From a bacterium (GTDB taxonomy: Bacteria > Bacteroidota > Ignavibacteria > Ignavibacteriales > Ignavibacteriaceae): a DNA stretch of 64,000 nucleotides. Shown piece after piece: positions 19,099 to 27,947 of the stretch; positions within the stretch are counted from its first letter, which is position 1; each line of letters starts with the position of its first letter. The notes below the pieces were generated by a model. It was given only the letters and a program-made list of their open reading frames with translations. It did not search any database and was not told the DNA's origin. The translations under genes were made by a program, and so were the position numbers. The stretch covers positions 744,001 through 808,000 of the forward strand of contig JADJWC010000001.1 of assembly GCA_016716565.1 (NCBI GenBank), written 5' to 3'.

Positions 19099-21438
19099 AT
19101 GTTCAAATTAAATTTTGTCTTAATAGTAATTTTCATTTTCAACAGTTCATTTTCATTAAATGCCCAATGGCTACAAACTAATGGACCGTACGGTGGCGGA
19201 GTTTCTTGTTTTTTGGATTTAGGGAATAATCTCTTTGCAGGAACTCAAGTAGGTATATATCATTCAACAAATAATGGTGTCAGTTGGGTACCTGTTAATA
19301 ATGAATTGACCGGCCACTGGGTACGATCTTTGGCTGTCTCTGGTTCTAATATTTTTGCCGGAACTTCAAGCGGAGTTTTCCACTCGACCGATGGTGGTTC
19401 AAGCTGGACGAAGACAAGTTTAAATTACCCGAGTGTAGGATCTATTGTTATATCAGGCACAAATATTTTTGCCGGAACTTATAACGATGGACTTTTTCTC
19501 AGCATCGACAATGGCACTAGCTGGATTCCTGTTAATAATGGATTGACTAATCTTAATATCGCGTCTCTTGCTATCGCTGGCAGTAACATCTATGCAGGGA
19601 CAGGCGGGGGAGGTGTTTTTTTAAGTGCTGATAACGGGATGAATTGGACTGCAGTAAACTCTGGTCTAACTGAACTCTATATCACCGGACTAATTATCTC
19701 TGGGTCTAACATTTTTGCTGGAACACTTGATGACGGTGTATTTCGTTCAACAAATTACGGCACAACCTGGGTACAATCTGGTTTAGCATTTACTCAGGTT
19801 TATGAACTGCATAATTCAGGTTCAAATATTTATGCCGGTACTCTTAATGGTGTATTTCATTCTGCTGACAATGGTGTAAATTGGACTCAGTTGGGTTTAA
19901 CTGGAAGTGGTATCTGGTCTTTACTGGCTTCGAACTCAGATTTATTTGCAAGCAATTCTGAAGGTGTCTTTCACTCCACAGATAATGGCAGCAACTGGAC
20001 TGAAGCAAGTACCGGCTTGATTCATTTAAGTATTCCCTCAATTATTCAAGTAAATCAAAATCTTTTTGCGGGAACCGGAGGTGGCGGCGTTTTCCGCTCT
20101 TCTGATAACGGACAAAGCTGGATAAAAGTTAATAATGGACTTACAGAGCGATCAATCGAATTGCTGGCAAGTTATAATTCATACCTTTTTGCAAATATAA
20201 CCTACGGCCACCTTTTTCGTTCTTCAGACAATGGTAATACCTGGAATAATGTGAATCCCGGCTTTGGCTGGACAGTGACTGCCTTTGGATCAATAGGCGA
20301 TAAGCTATTCGCGGGCGACTTTGATGGAGGATTTTTTAACTCAACAAATAATGGTATCAACTGGGTCGAGGGTAGTCCTTTATTTGCTGGTTTTAAAGTT
20401 TTTGCTGTTTCCGGTACGAATCTATATGCTGGCACCCCCGGTGGAGGTGTTTTCCTGAGTACAAATGAGGGGACAAGCTGGACAGGAATTAATAATGGAC
20501 TGACTCACCATTATATAACTTCGCTTATTTTTTCAGGTACGAATCTTTTTGCAGGTACACTTGGGGGAGGTATTTTTCTCAGCACCAATAACGGTACAAC
20601 CTGGAATGGAGTTAATAATGGAATAACCAGTTTCGATATCAATTGTCTCACAGTTTCGGGTACGAATCTGTTTGCCGGTACCAGAGAAGGCGGAGTATTT
20701 TTGTCAACTGATAACGGTGTTAACTGGAATGCTGTAAATGAAGGATTACCTCACTTAAATATCAATTCTCTTTTAGTATCGGGAGTATACTTCTTTGCTG
20801 GGCTTAATAATGGAGCTGTTTGGAAAAGACCATTGAGCGAAATAACAACACCCGTTGAATTAAATTCATTTTCGGTATTCGTGAACGATGATAATGTTGA
20901 ACTAAGCTGGATAACATCAACAGAAACGAACAACCAGGGTTTTGAGATTCTTCGCTCTGCTCAGAATGACAGCGAAATTTGGGAAAGAATAGGATTTGTT
21001 GACGGACACGGAACAACGACAGAAACACAAGTCTATTCTTTCATAGATAAAAATTTAATTACTGGTAAATACAACTACAGATTAAAACAAATAGACTATG
21101 ATGGGACATTTGAATACTCGAATGTAATAGAAGTTGAAGTAACATCTCCATCAACTTTTTCACTTGAACAGAACTATCCCAACCCGTTTAATCCATCAAC
21201 AAAAATTCGTTATACAATACCATCAGTCATTGCGAGTGAAACGAAGCAATCTCAATTTGTCAGTTTAAAAATTTATGATGTATTGGGAAACGAAATTGCC
21301 ACACTTGTAGATGAAAACAAACCAGCAGGAAGCTATGAGGTTGAATTTAATGCTTCTCAGCTACCAAGCGGAACGTATTTCTATCAGCTAAAAGCAGGTT
21401 CATTCCTTGAAACGAAGAAAATGATCCTCCTACGCTAA
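19099..21438 (+). CDS. Large secreted BNR beta-propeller protein with T9SS tail
   Basis: 779 aa, preceded by a strong AAGGAGG site. Signal peptide 1-24 (ending LNAQ). Residues 25-580 contain about fourteen repeats of about 40 residues (S-G-(S/T)-N-(I/L)-(F/Y)-AGT-x-x-GVF-x-S-T-D-x-G-x-x-W), enough for two seven-bladed propellers. A fibronectin-III-like domain follows (about 592-680) with the usual S-W-x-T-x-x-E-x-N-x-x-G-F-E-I motif, then the T9SS type A tail. Two dispersed repeats are embedded in-frame: 20946-20970 in the FnIII domain (coding ILRSAQND) and 21226-21254 in the tail. The last codons are rewritten by a 31-nt element (21426-21456). It probably arose by duplication and expansion of the preceding gene, with which it shares near-identical tail DNA. 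Confidence 0.85.
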   Translation: MFKLNFVLIVIFIFNSSFSLNAQWLQTNGPYGGGVSCFLDLGNNLFAGTQVGIYHSTNNGVSWVPVNNELTGHWVRSLAVSGSNIFAGTSSGVFHSTDGGSSWTKTSLNYPSVGSIVISGTNIFAGTYNDGLFLSIDNGTSWIPVNNGLTNLNIASLAIAGSNIYAGTGGGGVFLSADNGMNWTAVNSGLTELYITGLIISGSNIFAGTLDDGVFRSTNYGTTWVQSGLAFTQVYELHNSGSNIYAGTLNGVFHSADNGVNWTQLGLTGSGIWSLLASNSDLFASNSEGVFHSTDNGSNWTEASTGLIHLSIPSIIQVNQNLFAGTGGGGVFRSSDNGQSWIKVNNGLTERSIELLASYNSYLFANITYGHLFRSSDNGNTWNNVNPGFGWTVTAFGSIGDKLFAGDFDGGFFNSTNNGINWVEGSPLFAGFKVFAVSGTNLYAGTPGGGVFLSTNEGTSWTGINNGLTHHYITSLIFSGTNLFAGTLGGGIFLSTNNGTTWNGVNNGITSFDINCLTVSGTNLFAGTREGGVFLSTDNGVNWNAVNEGLPHLNINSLLVSGVYFFAGLNNGAVWKRPLSEITTPVELNSFSVFVNDDNVELSWITSTETNNQGFEILRSAQNDSEIWERIGFVDGHGTTTETQVYSFIDKNLITGKYNYRLKQIDYDGTFEYSNVIEVEVTSPSTFSLEQNYPNPFNPSTKIRYTIPSVIASETKQSQFVSLKIYDVLGNEIATLVDENKPAGSYEVEFNASQLPSGTYFYQLKAGSFLETKKMILLR
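20946..20970. repeat. Half of a GTCATTCTGA-type repeat, in-frame in a fibronectin-III-like domain
   Basis: The sequence begins GATTCTTCGCTCTGC and ends TCAGAATGAC. It matches the right end of the MITE-like element at 15316-15417 (AGATTCT...TCAGAATGAC) and replaces the expected E-R-S-x-D-x-x-x-W strand by ILRSAQND. Confidence 0.6.
21226..21254. repeat. 29-bp dispersed repeat in a T9SS tail, second copy
   Basis: Identical in sequence and position within the sorting domain to 18777-18805; the flanking tail DNA is also nearly identical, so one tail was probably copied from the other. Confidence 0.75.
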
Positions 21439-21456
21439 TCGCTTCGGCGGACAAGT
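21426..21456. repeat. 31-nt element rewriting a gene 3' end, second copy
   Basis: Same element, same codon position and same length as 11883-11913, with one visible difference in the centre (CTTCGG against CTACGG). Removing it restores ATG ATT CTA ATG AAA TAG (MILMK). Confidence 0.75.
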
Positions 21457-21493
21457 TCTAATGAAATAGAATTTATCCAACACTATTTATTGT

Positions 21494-21527
21494 AACCTCT
21501 GTTAAAGCAATTTAGCAGAGGTTTTTT
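21494..21527 (+). terminator. Rho-independent terminator
   Basis: Perfect 8-bp stem AACCTCTG/CAGAGGTT (21494-21501, 21516-21523) running into six T residues; it ends the propeller transcript before the sensor kinase gene. Confidence 0.88.
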
Positions 21528-21710
21528 ATTGTTCATAATATTCAGTGACAAGTATTATTATCTAAATCTGTGACTTTGTCTTAATTAATTTTTCTTTATT
21601 TTCTGGGTGGAAAATCACTTGAACCAATAAATCTCAAAGAAAAATCTTTATGAATGTTATTATCATTATTAGTTGTTTTATTATCCGTGTAATTTTTAAA
21701 TGAAGTATTG

Positions 21711-24437
21711 ATGACATTCGGAAGAAAAAAAATAATTTATATCTGGGTTTTTATACTGGGTGGTTTCTTCAGCAGAGAGTTTCCACAATCACTTCCATTT
21801 GGCCGACTGTCTGTTCAGAATGGCCTATCAAATAGCTATGTTAATTGCGTACTACAGGATCGAACTGGATTTATCTGGTTCGGAACAGATGACGGACTGA
21901 ACCGATTTGATGGCTACGAAATAAAAGTTTACAGAAATATTCCGGGTGATTCATCTTCAATTTCGGATAATATAATCTGGACATTTTTTGAAGATCGCTC
22001 AGGATTTTTATGGATTGGAACAAAAGGAGGAAAACTCAACAAGTACGATCCTTATAATGATACTTTTACTCACTGGGATCTTGATTCTAACCTCACGGAA
22101 AAAAATATCACTTTTATAACGGAAGATAAGAACAGTTTGATATGGATCGGCACTTACAGGCATGGCATTTACAGATTTAATCAATCCCGGAACAAATTTG
22201 ATCACTGGCTAAATACACCCGACGATAGGAATGTATTAAGCAGTAATTTTATTCTCGCTATTCTTGAAGATAATTTCTCAAATATCTGGGCAGCAACTTA
22301 TGCTGGTATGGATAAATTTAATCCTGTTTCCCTTCATAAGCCCTTCACTCAAATTTTCAAAGATTCTCCCACTCATAGTAAGCAATTTATGGGTCCGATT
22401 TGGTACCTCGGTAAATCATCGTTCAATAAACATTCATTCTGGATTGGCAAACTGAATGGGTTGTCACTTTTTAACCCATCAACATATGAATATTCAGATA
22501 TCATTTTACCACAAAATTCCGGGCTGCAATTTGCCAATAGTGTAAGTTCATTGGTTGAAGAAGATTATTTCGGAGAAAAAATTTTATGGATTGGTACTTA
22601 CGGCGGACTAGTAAGACACAATTTATCATCCGGAAAGATTGAAAGAATTATTCAGAGCGAAAATACTCCGATGGGTTTATTGAGTAACACAATACACGAT
22701 CTTTTAATTGATAAATCCGGAGTGATCTGGATTGCCACAGATAATGGCGTTAATTATTATTCCCCCAAAAGTGCAAAGTTTAATTCTCAGTTCTCACTGT
22801 CTGATGCTTTTAATGAATTACAAATTCTTCAGAATAAAAATATAAGAGCCATCGCCCGAACAAATGCTAATATAATTTGGTTTGGAACCGAGAGAGGTTT
22901 ATTTGGTTTTGATAATATTACCGGGAACGCTTCCATTAGTAGAAATAAGCAATTACAATCTTTAAATATCTGGTCTTTGTCTGGGGGAAATTCAGATAAA
23001 CTATGGATTGGAACTTACGGCCAGGGATTAAAAGAGTATAATATTAAAACTGATTTGTTAAAGTCCTGGAGTGTTGAAAATCCGGCATTCAATCCCTCTG
23101 CTTATAATTATGTTAAGTCAATTTTAATGGATAACAGAGGAATGCTATGGATTGGATTTTGGGGTGGTGGACTCGCAAGATTAAATCCTGAAAATAAAAA
23201 TATTGAGCATTGGCGAAATGAAACAGACAGTCCTGCAAGTTTAAGCTTCAATGATATTTGGGCAATTGTTCAGGATAGTAAAGGCAGAATCTGGATCGGA
23301 ACAAATGGAGGCGGATTAAATTTATTTAATGATACTGTGCAGAATTCATTCATTCATTTTAAAAATATTAAAAATGATAAGTCGACTTTAAGCAGCAATA
23401 ACATTTACACCATTTGCGAATCGATCGCAGGTAACAAGCCGAATGATCAAACAATATTATGGATCGGAACAGCAAATGGTCTGAATAAATTCACAATTAA
23501 AAATGTTCCCGGTCAGCAAGATTATTCCAAGCTGGATGTGGGCATTACTTACTATACGGTTGCTGACGGATTACACGATAATTCAGTTGAAAGTATCCTT
23601 GAAGATGATAATGGTAATTTATGGATTGGAACCAGTTCCGGTATTTCGTTTTTTAATATTGAAAAAGAAGAGTTTACTAATTTTGGTTTAGCTGATGGTT
23701 TGAATGGCAGTAGTTTTAATTCCAATGCCACAATTAAAAGTAAAGAGAGCATATTGCTGTTTGGCAGTATTACAGGACTAAACTACTGCGATCCCGAAAG
23801 AACACGGCAATCAGCATACACCCCACCGGTAGTAATAACGGATTTTCAGATTTTTAATCAGCCGGCAGATCCGATAGCAAATTCTTCGCATCAGAAAAGC
23901 ATAATTTACACCAGTGAAATAATTTTGAATTATAATCAAAACGATTTTTCATTTCAGTTCGCTTCCCTGGATTATAATGCACCGGAAATGAACCAGTATG
24001 CTTATAGGATGGAGGGATTCGATGAAGATTGGATTTACAGCGGGAAAAGAAGATTTGTAACCTATACAAACCTTGATCCGGGTAATTACACATTTCTCGT
24101 CAAAGCAACCAACAGCGATGGATTGTGGAATGAACAACCCGCAAAAATATTCTTAGTGATCAATCCTCCTTTCTGGGCAACCTGGTGGGCTTATACTTTT
24201 TACTTTATATCATTGATGGGTGTACTATATTTCATCAGACATACTGAATTAAAAAGAAGAAAAAGAAAAGAAGAAGAAAGACTTAGACGAGAAAGGGAAG
24301 AAGCCCGGTTACGTGAAACAGAATTAAAAGCAAAAAATATTGAACAGGAAAAAGAAATCGAGAAACAAAAAATACGAAACAGGATTGCTCAGGATCTTCA
24401 CGATGAAATAGGAAGCAACCTGAGCAGTATTTCCTGA
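21711..24437 (+). CDS. Sensor histidine kinase, N-terminal part (propeller sensor to H-box); frame broken
   Basis: 908 aa from ATG 21711 (TTG 21708 directly before it is the alternative). Signal anchor about 1-25, then about twelve reg_prop propeller repeats (e.g. RTGFIWFGTDDGLNRFDG), a Y_Y_Y domain (about 720-800), one transmembrane helix (WWAYTFYFISLMGVLYFI) and a charged coiled coil. The HisKA_3 H-box QDLHDEIGSNLSS carries phospho-acceptor His897 (codon 24399-24401). The frame stops eleven residues later at TGA 24435-24437, inside the dimerisation domain. The missing half continues in another frame in the next entry, overlapping as TGATG. An inserted base near 24434 would give the continuous sequence ...SSISLMSELIQ.... 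Either a one-base deletion, a sequencing error, or translation of two polypeptides by reinitiation is possible. Confidence 0.85.
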   Translation: MTFGRKKIIYIWVFILGGFFSREFPQSLPFGRLSVQNGLSNSYVNCVLQDRTGFIWFGTDDGLNRFDGYEIKVYRNIPGDSSSISDNIIWTFFEDRSGFLWIGTKGGKLNKYDPYNDTFTHWDLDSNLTEKNITFITEDKNSLIWIGTYRHGIYRFNQSRNKFDHWLNTPDDRNVLSSNFILAILEDNFSNIWAATYAGMDKFNPVSLHKPFTQIFKDSPTHSKQFMGPIWYLGKSSFNKHSFWIGKLNGLSLFNPSTYEYSDIILPQNSGLQFANSVSSLVEEDYFGEKILWIGTYGGLVRHNLSSGKIERIIQSENTPMGLLSNTIHDLLIDKSGVIWIATDNGVNYYSPKSAKFNSQFSLSDAFNELQILQNKNIRAIARTNANIIWFGTERGLFGFDNITGNASISRNKQLQSLNIWSLSGGNSDKLWIGTYGQGLKEYNIKTDLLKSWSVENPAFNPSAYNYVKSILMDNRGMLWIGFWGGGLARLNPENKNIEHWRNETDSPASLSFNDIWAIVQDSKGRIWIGTNGGGLNLFNDTVQNSFIHFKNIKNDKSTLSSNNIYTICESIAGNKPNDQTILWIGTANGLNKFTIKNVPGQQDYSKLDVGITYYTVADGLHDNSVESILEDDNGNLWIGTSSGISFFNIEKEEFTNFGLADGLNGSSFNSNATIKSKESILLFGSITGLNYCDPERTRQSAYTPPVVITDFQIFNQPADPIANSSHQKSIIYTSEIILNYNQNDFSFQFASLDYNAPEMNQYAYRMEGFDEDWIYSGKRRFVTYTNLDPGNYTFLVKATNSDGLWNEQPAKIFLVINPPFWATWWAYTFYFISLMGVLYFIRHTELKRRKRKEEERLRREREEARLRETELKAKNIEQEKEIEKQKIRNRIAQDLHDEIGSNLSSIS

Positions 24438-24973
24438 TGAGCGAGCTGATTCAGAATGATGAAAAGATAAACGCAGAAGCATCGGAAAAAATAAAACGTA
24501 TTCATAAAGTAGCGAAAGGCTCAACTCAATCAATTCGTGATATTGTATGGCTGACAAATCCTTCTTCTGATAGTCTTAAAGATCTCATCTCAAAAATGAA
24601 AGAGGTTGCAGACAATACTGCAGGAAAATTCATTCTGAATTTTGATTATCCTGAAGATATTTCCGATATCAATCTTCTCCCCGAAACGAAAAGAAATTTA
24701 TTCTTCATTTATAAAGAAGCGCTGAATAATATCATAAAGCACGCTGAAGCTAAGAGCGTGGATATCAAATTCCATATTGAAAATGGATCTATCTTTCTTG
24801 CAATAAAAGATGATGGCAAAGGTTTTAATACTGAACCAATTAGCTCGGGGAATGGATTGAAAAACATTAAATCACGGGCAAAGGAACTAAATGCACAACT
24901 GAAATTCGAAAGCAATCCCGGAAAAGGAACGCTGCTTGAATTAATAGCCAATATCACGCAAGTGCGTGATTGA
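24437..24973 (+). CDS. Sensor histidine kinase, C-terminal part (dimerisation helix and ATPase)
   Basis: 178 aa, in the +1 frame relative to the preceding half; ATG 24437 overlaps the upstream TGA. Residues 1-70 continue the HisKA_3 four-helix bundle (RDIVWLTNPSSDSL, typical of NarX/LiaS-like kinases). Residues 85-178 are the HATPase domain with N-box YKEALNNIIKHAEA, G1 box DDGKGFN and G2 GNGLKNIKSRA. It lacks its own H-box, so it could only work by joining the upstream half as a split kinase, or as one protein if the break is a sequencing error. The last codons (Q-V-R-D-stop) are coded by the 18-bp palindrome 24953-24970, so the downstream regulator's presumed promoter overlaps this gene. 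Confidence 0.85.
   Translation: MSELIQNDEKINAEASEKIKRIHKVAKGSTQSIRDIVWLTNPSSDSLKDLISKMKEVADNTAGKFILNFDYPEDISDINLLPETKRNLFFIYKEALNNIIKHAEAKSVDIKFHIENGSIFLAIKDDGKGFNTEPISSGNGLKNIKSRAKELNAQLKFESNPGKGTLLELIANITQVRD
24953..24970. promoter_or_regulatory. 18-bp palindrome, copy 1 (upstream of the response regulator)
   Basis: ATCACGCAAGTGCGTGAT is a perfect dyad around the central AG. It ends 57 bp before the ATG of the LuxR-type regulator and overlaps the kinase 3' end. Candidate operator for autoregulation. Confidence 0.7.
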
Positions 24974-25027
24974 ACACTTTTTAAACAATCATTATTTTCA
25001 AACCACGATTATTACAGAAATTATAAA

Positions 25028-25672
25028 ATGAAATCATCAACCGATGTAATTATTATTGAAGATAATGAGCTGTTAAGAGATTCGCTTAAGGAGGCTATCA
25101 GTAAGAGCGGTCAGATCAGTTGCAAGCATTCGTTTGGTTCTGGTGAAGCCGCTCTTGATTTTATTGGAAAGGAAGAATTAGTCCCCGATATTATTCTGCT
25201 CGATATTGGTCTTCCGGGTATGAACGGCATTGAAGTAATACCTGAGCTCAGAAAATTATCCCCATCCTCTAAAATAATTATCATAACTATTCACGATGAT
25301 GATGAAAACGTATTTAATGCGATTTGTGCCGGTGCTTCCGGTTACCTTCTGAAAGATCTGTCATCGGAAAAAATTGTTGCATCAATTAGCGAAGTAATGA
25401 ACGGCGGCGCACCAATGAATTCGCACATTGCGAAAAAAGTGTTAAATATGTTCAGGGACCAAAACGTAAAATCTGATGGCTATGATCTTTCTGATAGAGA
25501 AAAAGAAATACTAAGTCTCTTAGTCGAAGGCTTAAGTAAAAAACAAATTGCTGAAAAAATATTTCTCAGTCACCATACGGTTGACTCTCACCTTCGTAAC
25601 ATCTATGCAAAGTTGGAAGTCCATTCGCGTAGCAGCGCAATCTCCAAAGCAATAAAAGAAAAACTTCTCTAA
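25028..25672 (+). CDS. LuxR/NarL-family response regulator
   Basis: 214 aa, standard size. The receiver domain (1-125) has the acidic pocket IIEDN (E11, D12), phospho-acceptor D59 in LLDIGLPGMNG, the conserved T/S strand IIITIHDDDE and the K in YLLKD. The C-terminal LuxR HTH (about 148-212) has LSDREKEILSLLVEGLSKKQIAEKIFLSHHTVDSH spread over helices 1-3, which is the DNA-reading part. It pairs with the HisKA_3 kinase directly upstream (54-bp gap), the usual partner type. A perfect 18-bp palindrome lies 57 bp before its start, and six more copies precede genes downstream, so it is the leading candidate to bind them. LuxR-type dimers bind dyads of about this size; direct binding is inferred. 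Confidence 0.93.
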   Translation: MKSSTDVIIIEDNELLRDSLKEAISKSGQISCKHSFGSGEAALDFIGKEELVPDIILLDIGLPGMNGIEVIPELRKLSPSSKIIIITIHDDDENVFNAICAGASGYLLKDLSSEKIVASISEVMNGGAPMNSHIAKKVLNMFRDQNVKSDGYDLSDREKEILSLLVEGLSKKQIAEKIFLSHHTVDSHLRNIYAKLEVHSRSSAISKAIKEKLL

Positions 25673-25698
25673 AATCCTTTTAAAGTCCCTTTATAAAA

Positions 25699-25716
25699 AT
25701 CACGCATTTGCGTGAT
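25699..25716. promoter_or_regulatory. 18-bp palindrome, copy 2
   Basis: ATCACGCA-TT-TGCGTGAT, perfect apart from the central two bases. It ends 57 bp before the ATG of the delta-60 repeat gene and 27 bp after the response-regulator stop. The leader after it begins GCATTGCTAT, as in copy 4. Confidence 0.7.
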
Positions 25717-25773
25717 GCATTGCTATCTCTGTAAAGTTATTTTTCAAAGTAAAAAAACTTGGGAGTGTTTGTT

Positions 25774-27723
25774 ATGAAAAAATCTGATTTAATGTCTTTT
25801 TTGTTTTTTGTACTAATATGCGCTGAATGTTTTGCTCAACAAGCAGGTGATCTTGATTACGCATTTGGTAGTTTGGGAATCTCCATCGTAGATAATAATG
25901 GTTATGATGATATTGTGGGCTCGTCAGCTGTACAACAATGGAATGGAAAAATTGTTATCGCTGGAACTTCTGTGGATGGCGCTATTAGACGTATGAGTAT
26001 TTTGAGGATGGGAGTACTTGGAAACCCAGATGTAACCTTTTCTGATGATGGCTGGCAAACTTTGAATATGTCGGGTTATTACGAAACCGGGACGAAAGCA
26101 TTAATACAGATTACTCGGCCAGTTTTGGCGGGATATAGTGAGGACGGATATTTTCCACGAGATTTTGTGATGTACAGATTTCGTGGAGGGGACGGTGAAT
26201 TAAGTGAGAATTTTGGTGATAGCGGAATCGTTGTTACAGATTTTTTTGGCAATGGATCTCTGGATGGCGCATACACCGGAGTAGTAGTTGGCAACAAAAT
26301 TATTTTGGCAGGTGAAATATATGAGTCCGATGTATCAAGTATATTTGCTTTAGCCCGTTATAATCTGGGTGGAAACTTAGATTTTTCCTTTGGAAATAGT
26401 GGGCTGGTTACAACTGATTTTAGTACTGGTACGCCGGATACAAGGGATATCGTTTGGGGTTTGGCAGTGGAAATGGGCGGGAAAATAATCGCCGTTGGGC
26501 AATCTTCATATAATTGGGCAATGGCCAGGTATAATCCGGATGGCAGTCTTGATAATAGTTTTGGAGCAAACGGTTTGGTTGTACACTCATTTGGTAATCG
26601 TCTGGATGATATTGCATTGCTTCCAGATGGTAAATTTTTGGTTGCGGGGAGGGCAGGGCAGCTTACTCAGGTTGCCAGATACAATAACAACGGGACAATC
26701 GATAATACATTTGGCACTTCTGGTCAAACACAAATCCAGGGTGTCAGTCCTTCCATAATCTTATATGGGAATAAAATAATCGTTGCAACATCTCTGTATA
26801 GTTCAAATTTTGATTTTGTTCTTACAAGACTGAATTATGATGGACAGATTGATAGCTCTTTTGGAAACAACGGTTTGGTTGTAACTGAAGTCACCATTCA
26901 GGATGACGTTGCGAGAGATATACATATTCAACCAAGCGGAAGAATCGTAGTTACGGGAAGTTCTGGCTATCCGGGAGATTTTGTAGCAGTTGGATATCAC
27001 AATGATCCATTTCAGCCAAATGTTCCCTTTTATATAGTTGATGATCTTTGGAACCAGGGATTTATAAATTTTTCAAATTTGGGTGATCCTGCGGTAACAT
27101 CAGTTGAAGCTCTTGTTTTTTCTGATAGCACTCTTGTTGGACCATTCAATGATTCGTTTGTTGCCGCTGGTGTAGCAAGCCGATTTTATGAAATTAATGT
27201 TACGCCGCAAAATGCCGGAACAACTTCTTCTTACAATGCATCACTCAGACTTTATTATTCGGATGCCGATATTGAAGGAATTAATGAAAGTAATCTGAAG
27301 CTAGTCAGATTAACTAATGACGGATGGATTTACGTAGGTGGTACTGTCAACACCAGTGAAAATTATGTTGAAGCAAACAATATTCATAATGATGGAATTT
27401 TCACGTTCGCTGATCCTGATAGTATTACAAATGTAGATGCTGATGTCGAAGGGTTGTTAAACGATTTTAGTTTATCTCAAAACTTTCCTAACCCATTTAA
27501 TCCAAGTACGGTTATCGGTTATCAGTTACCAGTGAGTAGTAATGTAACAATTAAGGTTTATGATCCGCTCGGAAGAGAAGTCACAACACTTGTCAACGAA
27601 GAAAAATCAGCTGGCAGTTATGAAGTAAGTTTTAATGCTTCCCATTTATCATCCGGGTTATATTTCTACAGATTGCAGGTTGGTTCATTTGTTGAAACGA
27701 AGAAGATGATCCTCCTGCGTTAA
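25774..27723 (+). CDS. Secreted delta-60 repeat protein with T9SS tail
   Basis: 649 aa from ATG 25774; the longer frame from TTG 25759 only adds MGVFV before the signal peptide and is unlikely. Signal peptide 1-22 (ECFAQ). Residues 25-420 are repeats of about 55-60 residues with the pattern ARYN-x-x-G-x-(L/I)-D-x-(S/T)FG-x-x-G-(L/I)-(V/T), the delta-60 repeat family, probably a beta-propeller-like fold. A 140-residue beta-domain follows (FYIVDDLWNQGFINFSN onward), then the T9SS type A tail. No enzyme motif was seen. It is preceded by palindrome copy 2 and its last codons are rewritten by the 36-nt element 27711-27746. Confidence 0.85.
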   Translation: MKKSDLMSFLFFVLICAECFAQQAGDLDYAFGSLGISIVDNNGYDDIVGSSAVQQWNGKIVIAGTSVDGAIRRMSILRMGVLGNPDVTFSDDGWQTLNMSGYYETGTKALIQITRPVLAGYSEDGYFPRDFVMYRFRGGDGELSENFGDSGIVVTDFFGNGSLDGAYTGVVVGNKIILAGEIYESDVSSIFALARYNLGGNLDFSFGNSGLVTTDFSTGTPDTRDIVWGLAVEMGGKIIAVGQSSYNWAMARYNPDGSLDNSFGANGLVVHSFGNRLDDIALLPDGKFLVAGRAGQLTQVARYNNNGTIDNTFGTSGQTQIQGVSPSIILYGNKIIVATSLYSSNFDFVLTRLNYDGQIDSSFGNNGLVVTEVTIQDDVARDIHIQPSGRIVVTGSSGYPGDFVAVGYHNDPFQPNVPFYIVDDLWNQGFINFSNLGDPAVTSVEALVFSDSTLVGPFNDSFVAAGVASRFYEINVTPQNAGTTSSYNASLRLYYSDADIEGINESNLKLVRLTNDGWIYVGGTVNTSENYVEANNIHNDGIFTFADPDSITNVDADVEGLLNDFSLSQNFPNPFNPSTVIGYQLPVSSNVTIKVYDPLGREVTTLVNEEKSAGSYEVSFNASHLSSGLYFYRLQVGSFVETKKMILLR

Positions 27724-27746
27724 TAAATTAACTTCGGCGGACAGGT
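27711..27746. repeat. 36-nt element rewriting a gene 3' end, third copy
   Basis: Long version (CCTCCTGCGTTAATAAATTA... ending CGGCGGACAGGT) at the same M-I codon as the 31-nt copies. It supplies CGT TAA (R, stop). Removing it restores ATG ATT CTG CTG AAA TAA (MILLK). Confidence 0.75.
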
Positions 27747-27783
27747 TCTGCTGAAATAAATTTTGTCTCTCTCTCCTGAACTA

Positions 27784-27826
27784 GAGAAGGAAAACCGCCG
27801 CCCGTTTCTGATAAGTTTTCCTTCTC
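27784..27826. repeat. Intergenic stem-loop repeat, copy A
   Basis: Arms GAGAAGGAAAAC (27784-27795) and GTTTTCCTTCTC (27815-27826), perfect 12-bp dyad with a 19-nt loop. There is no T tract after it, so it is not a classical terminator; it may protect or end transcripts. Confidence 0.75.
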
Positions 27827-27867
27827 GACAATATCCTTCAATAATTAACCAATCCAATCTCTTTAAA

Positions 27868-27885
27868 ATCACGCATATGCGTGAT
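27868..27885. promoter_or_regulatory. 18-bp palindrome, copy 3
   Basis: ATCACGCA-TA-TGCGTGAT. It ends 62 bp before the TTG of a gutted gene remnant, with the same leader type as copy 5 (TGAAACCA...GCTTTCCGAATA...AATAAGGAGAATAAAA). Confidence 0.7.
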
Positions 27886-27947
27886 TGAAACCACAAAGCT
27901 TTCCGAATAAATTATTCTCGGAAAAAACTTTAATAAGGAGAATAAAA

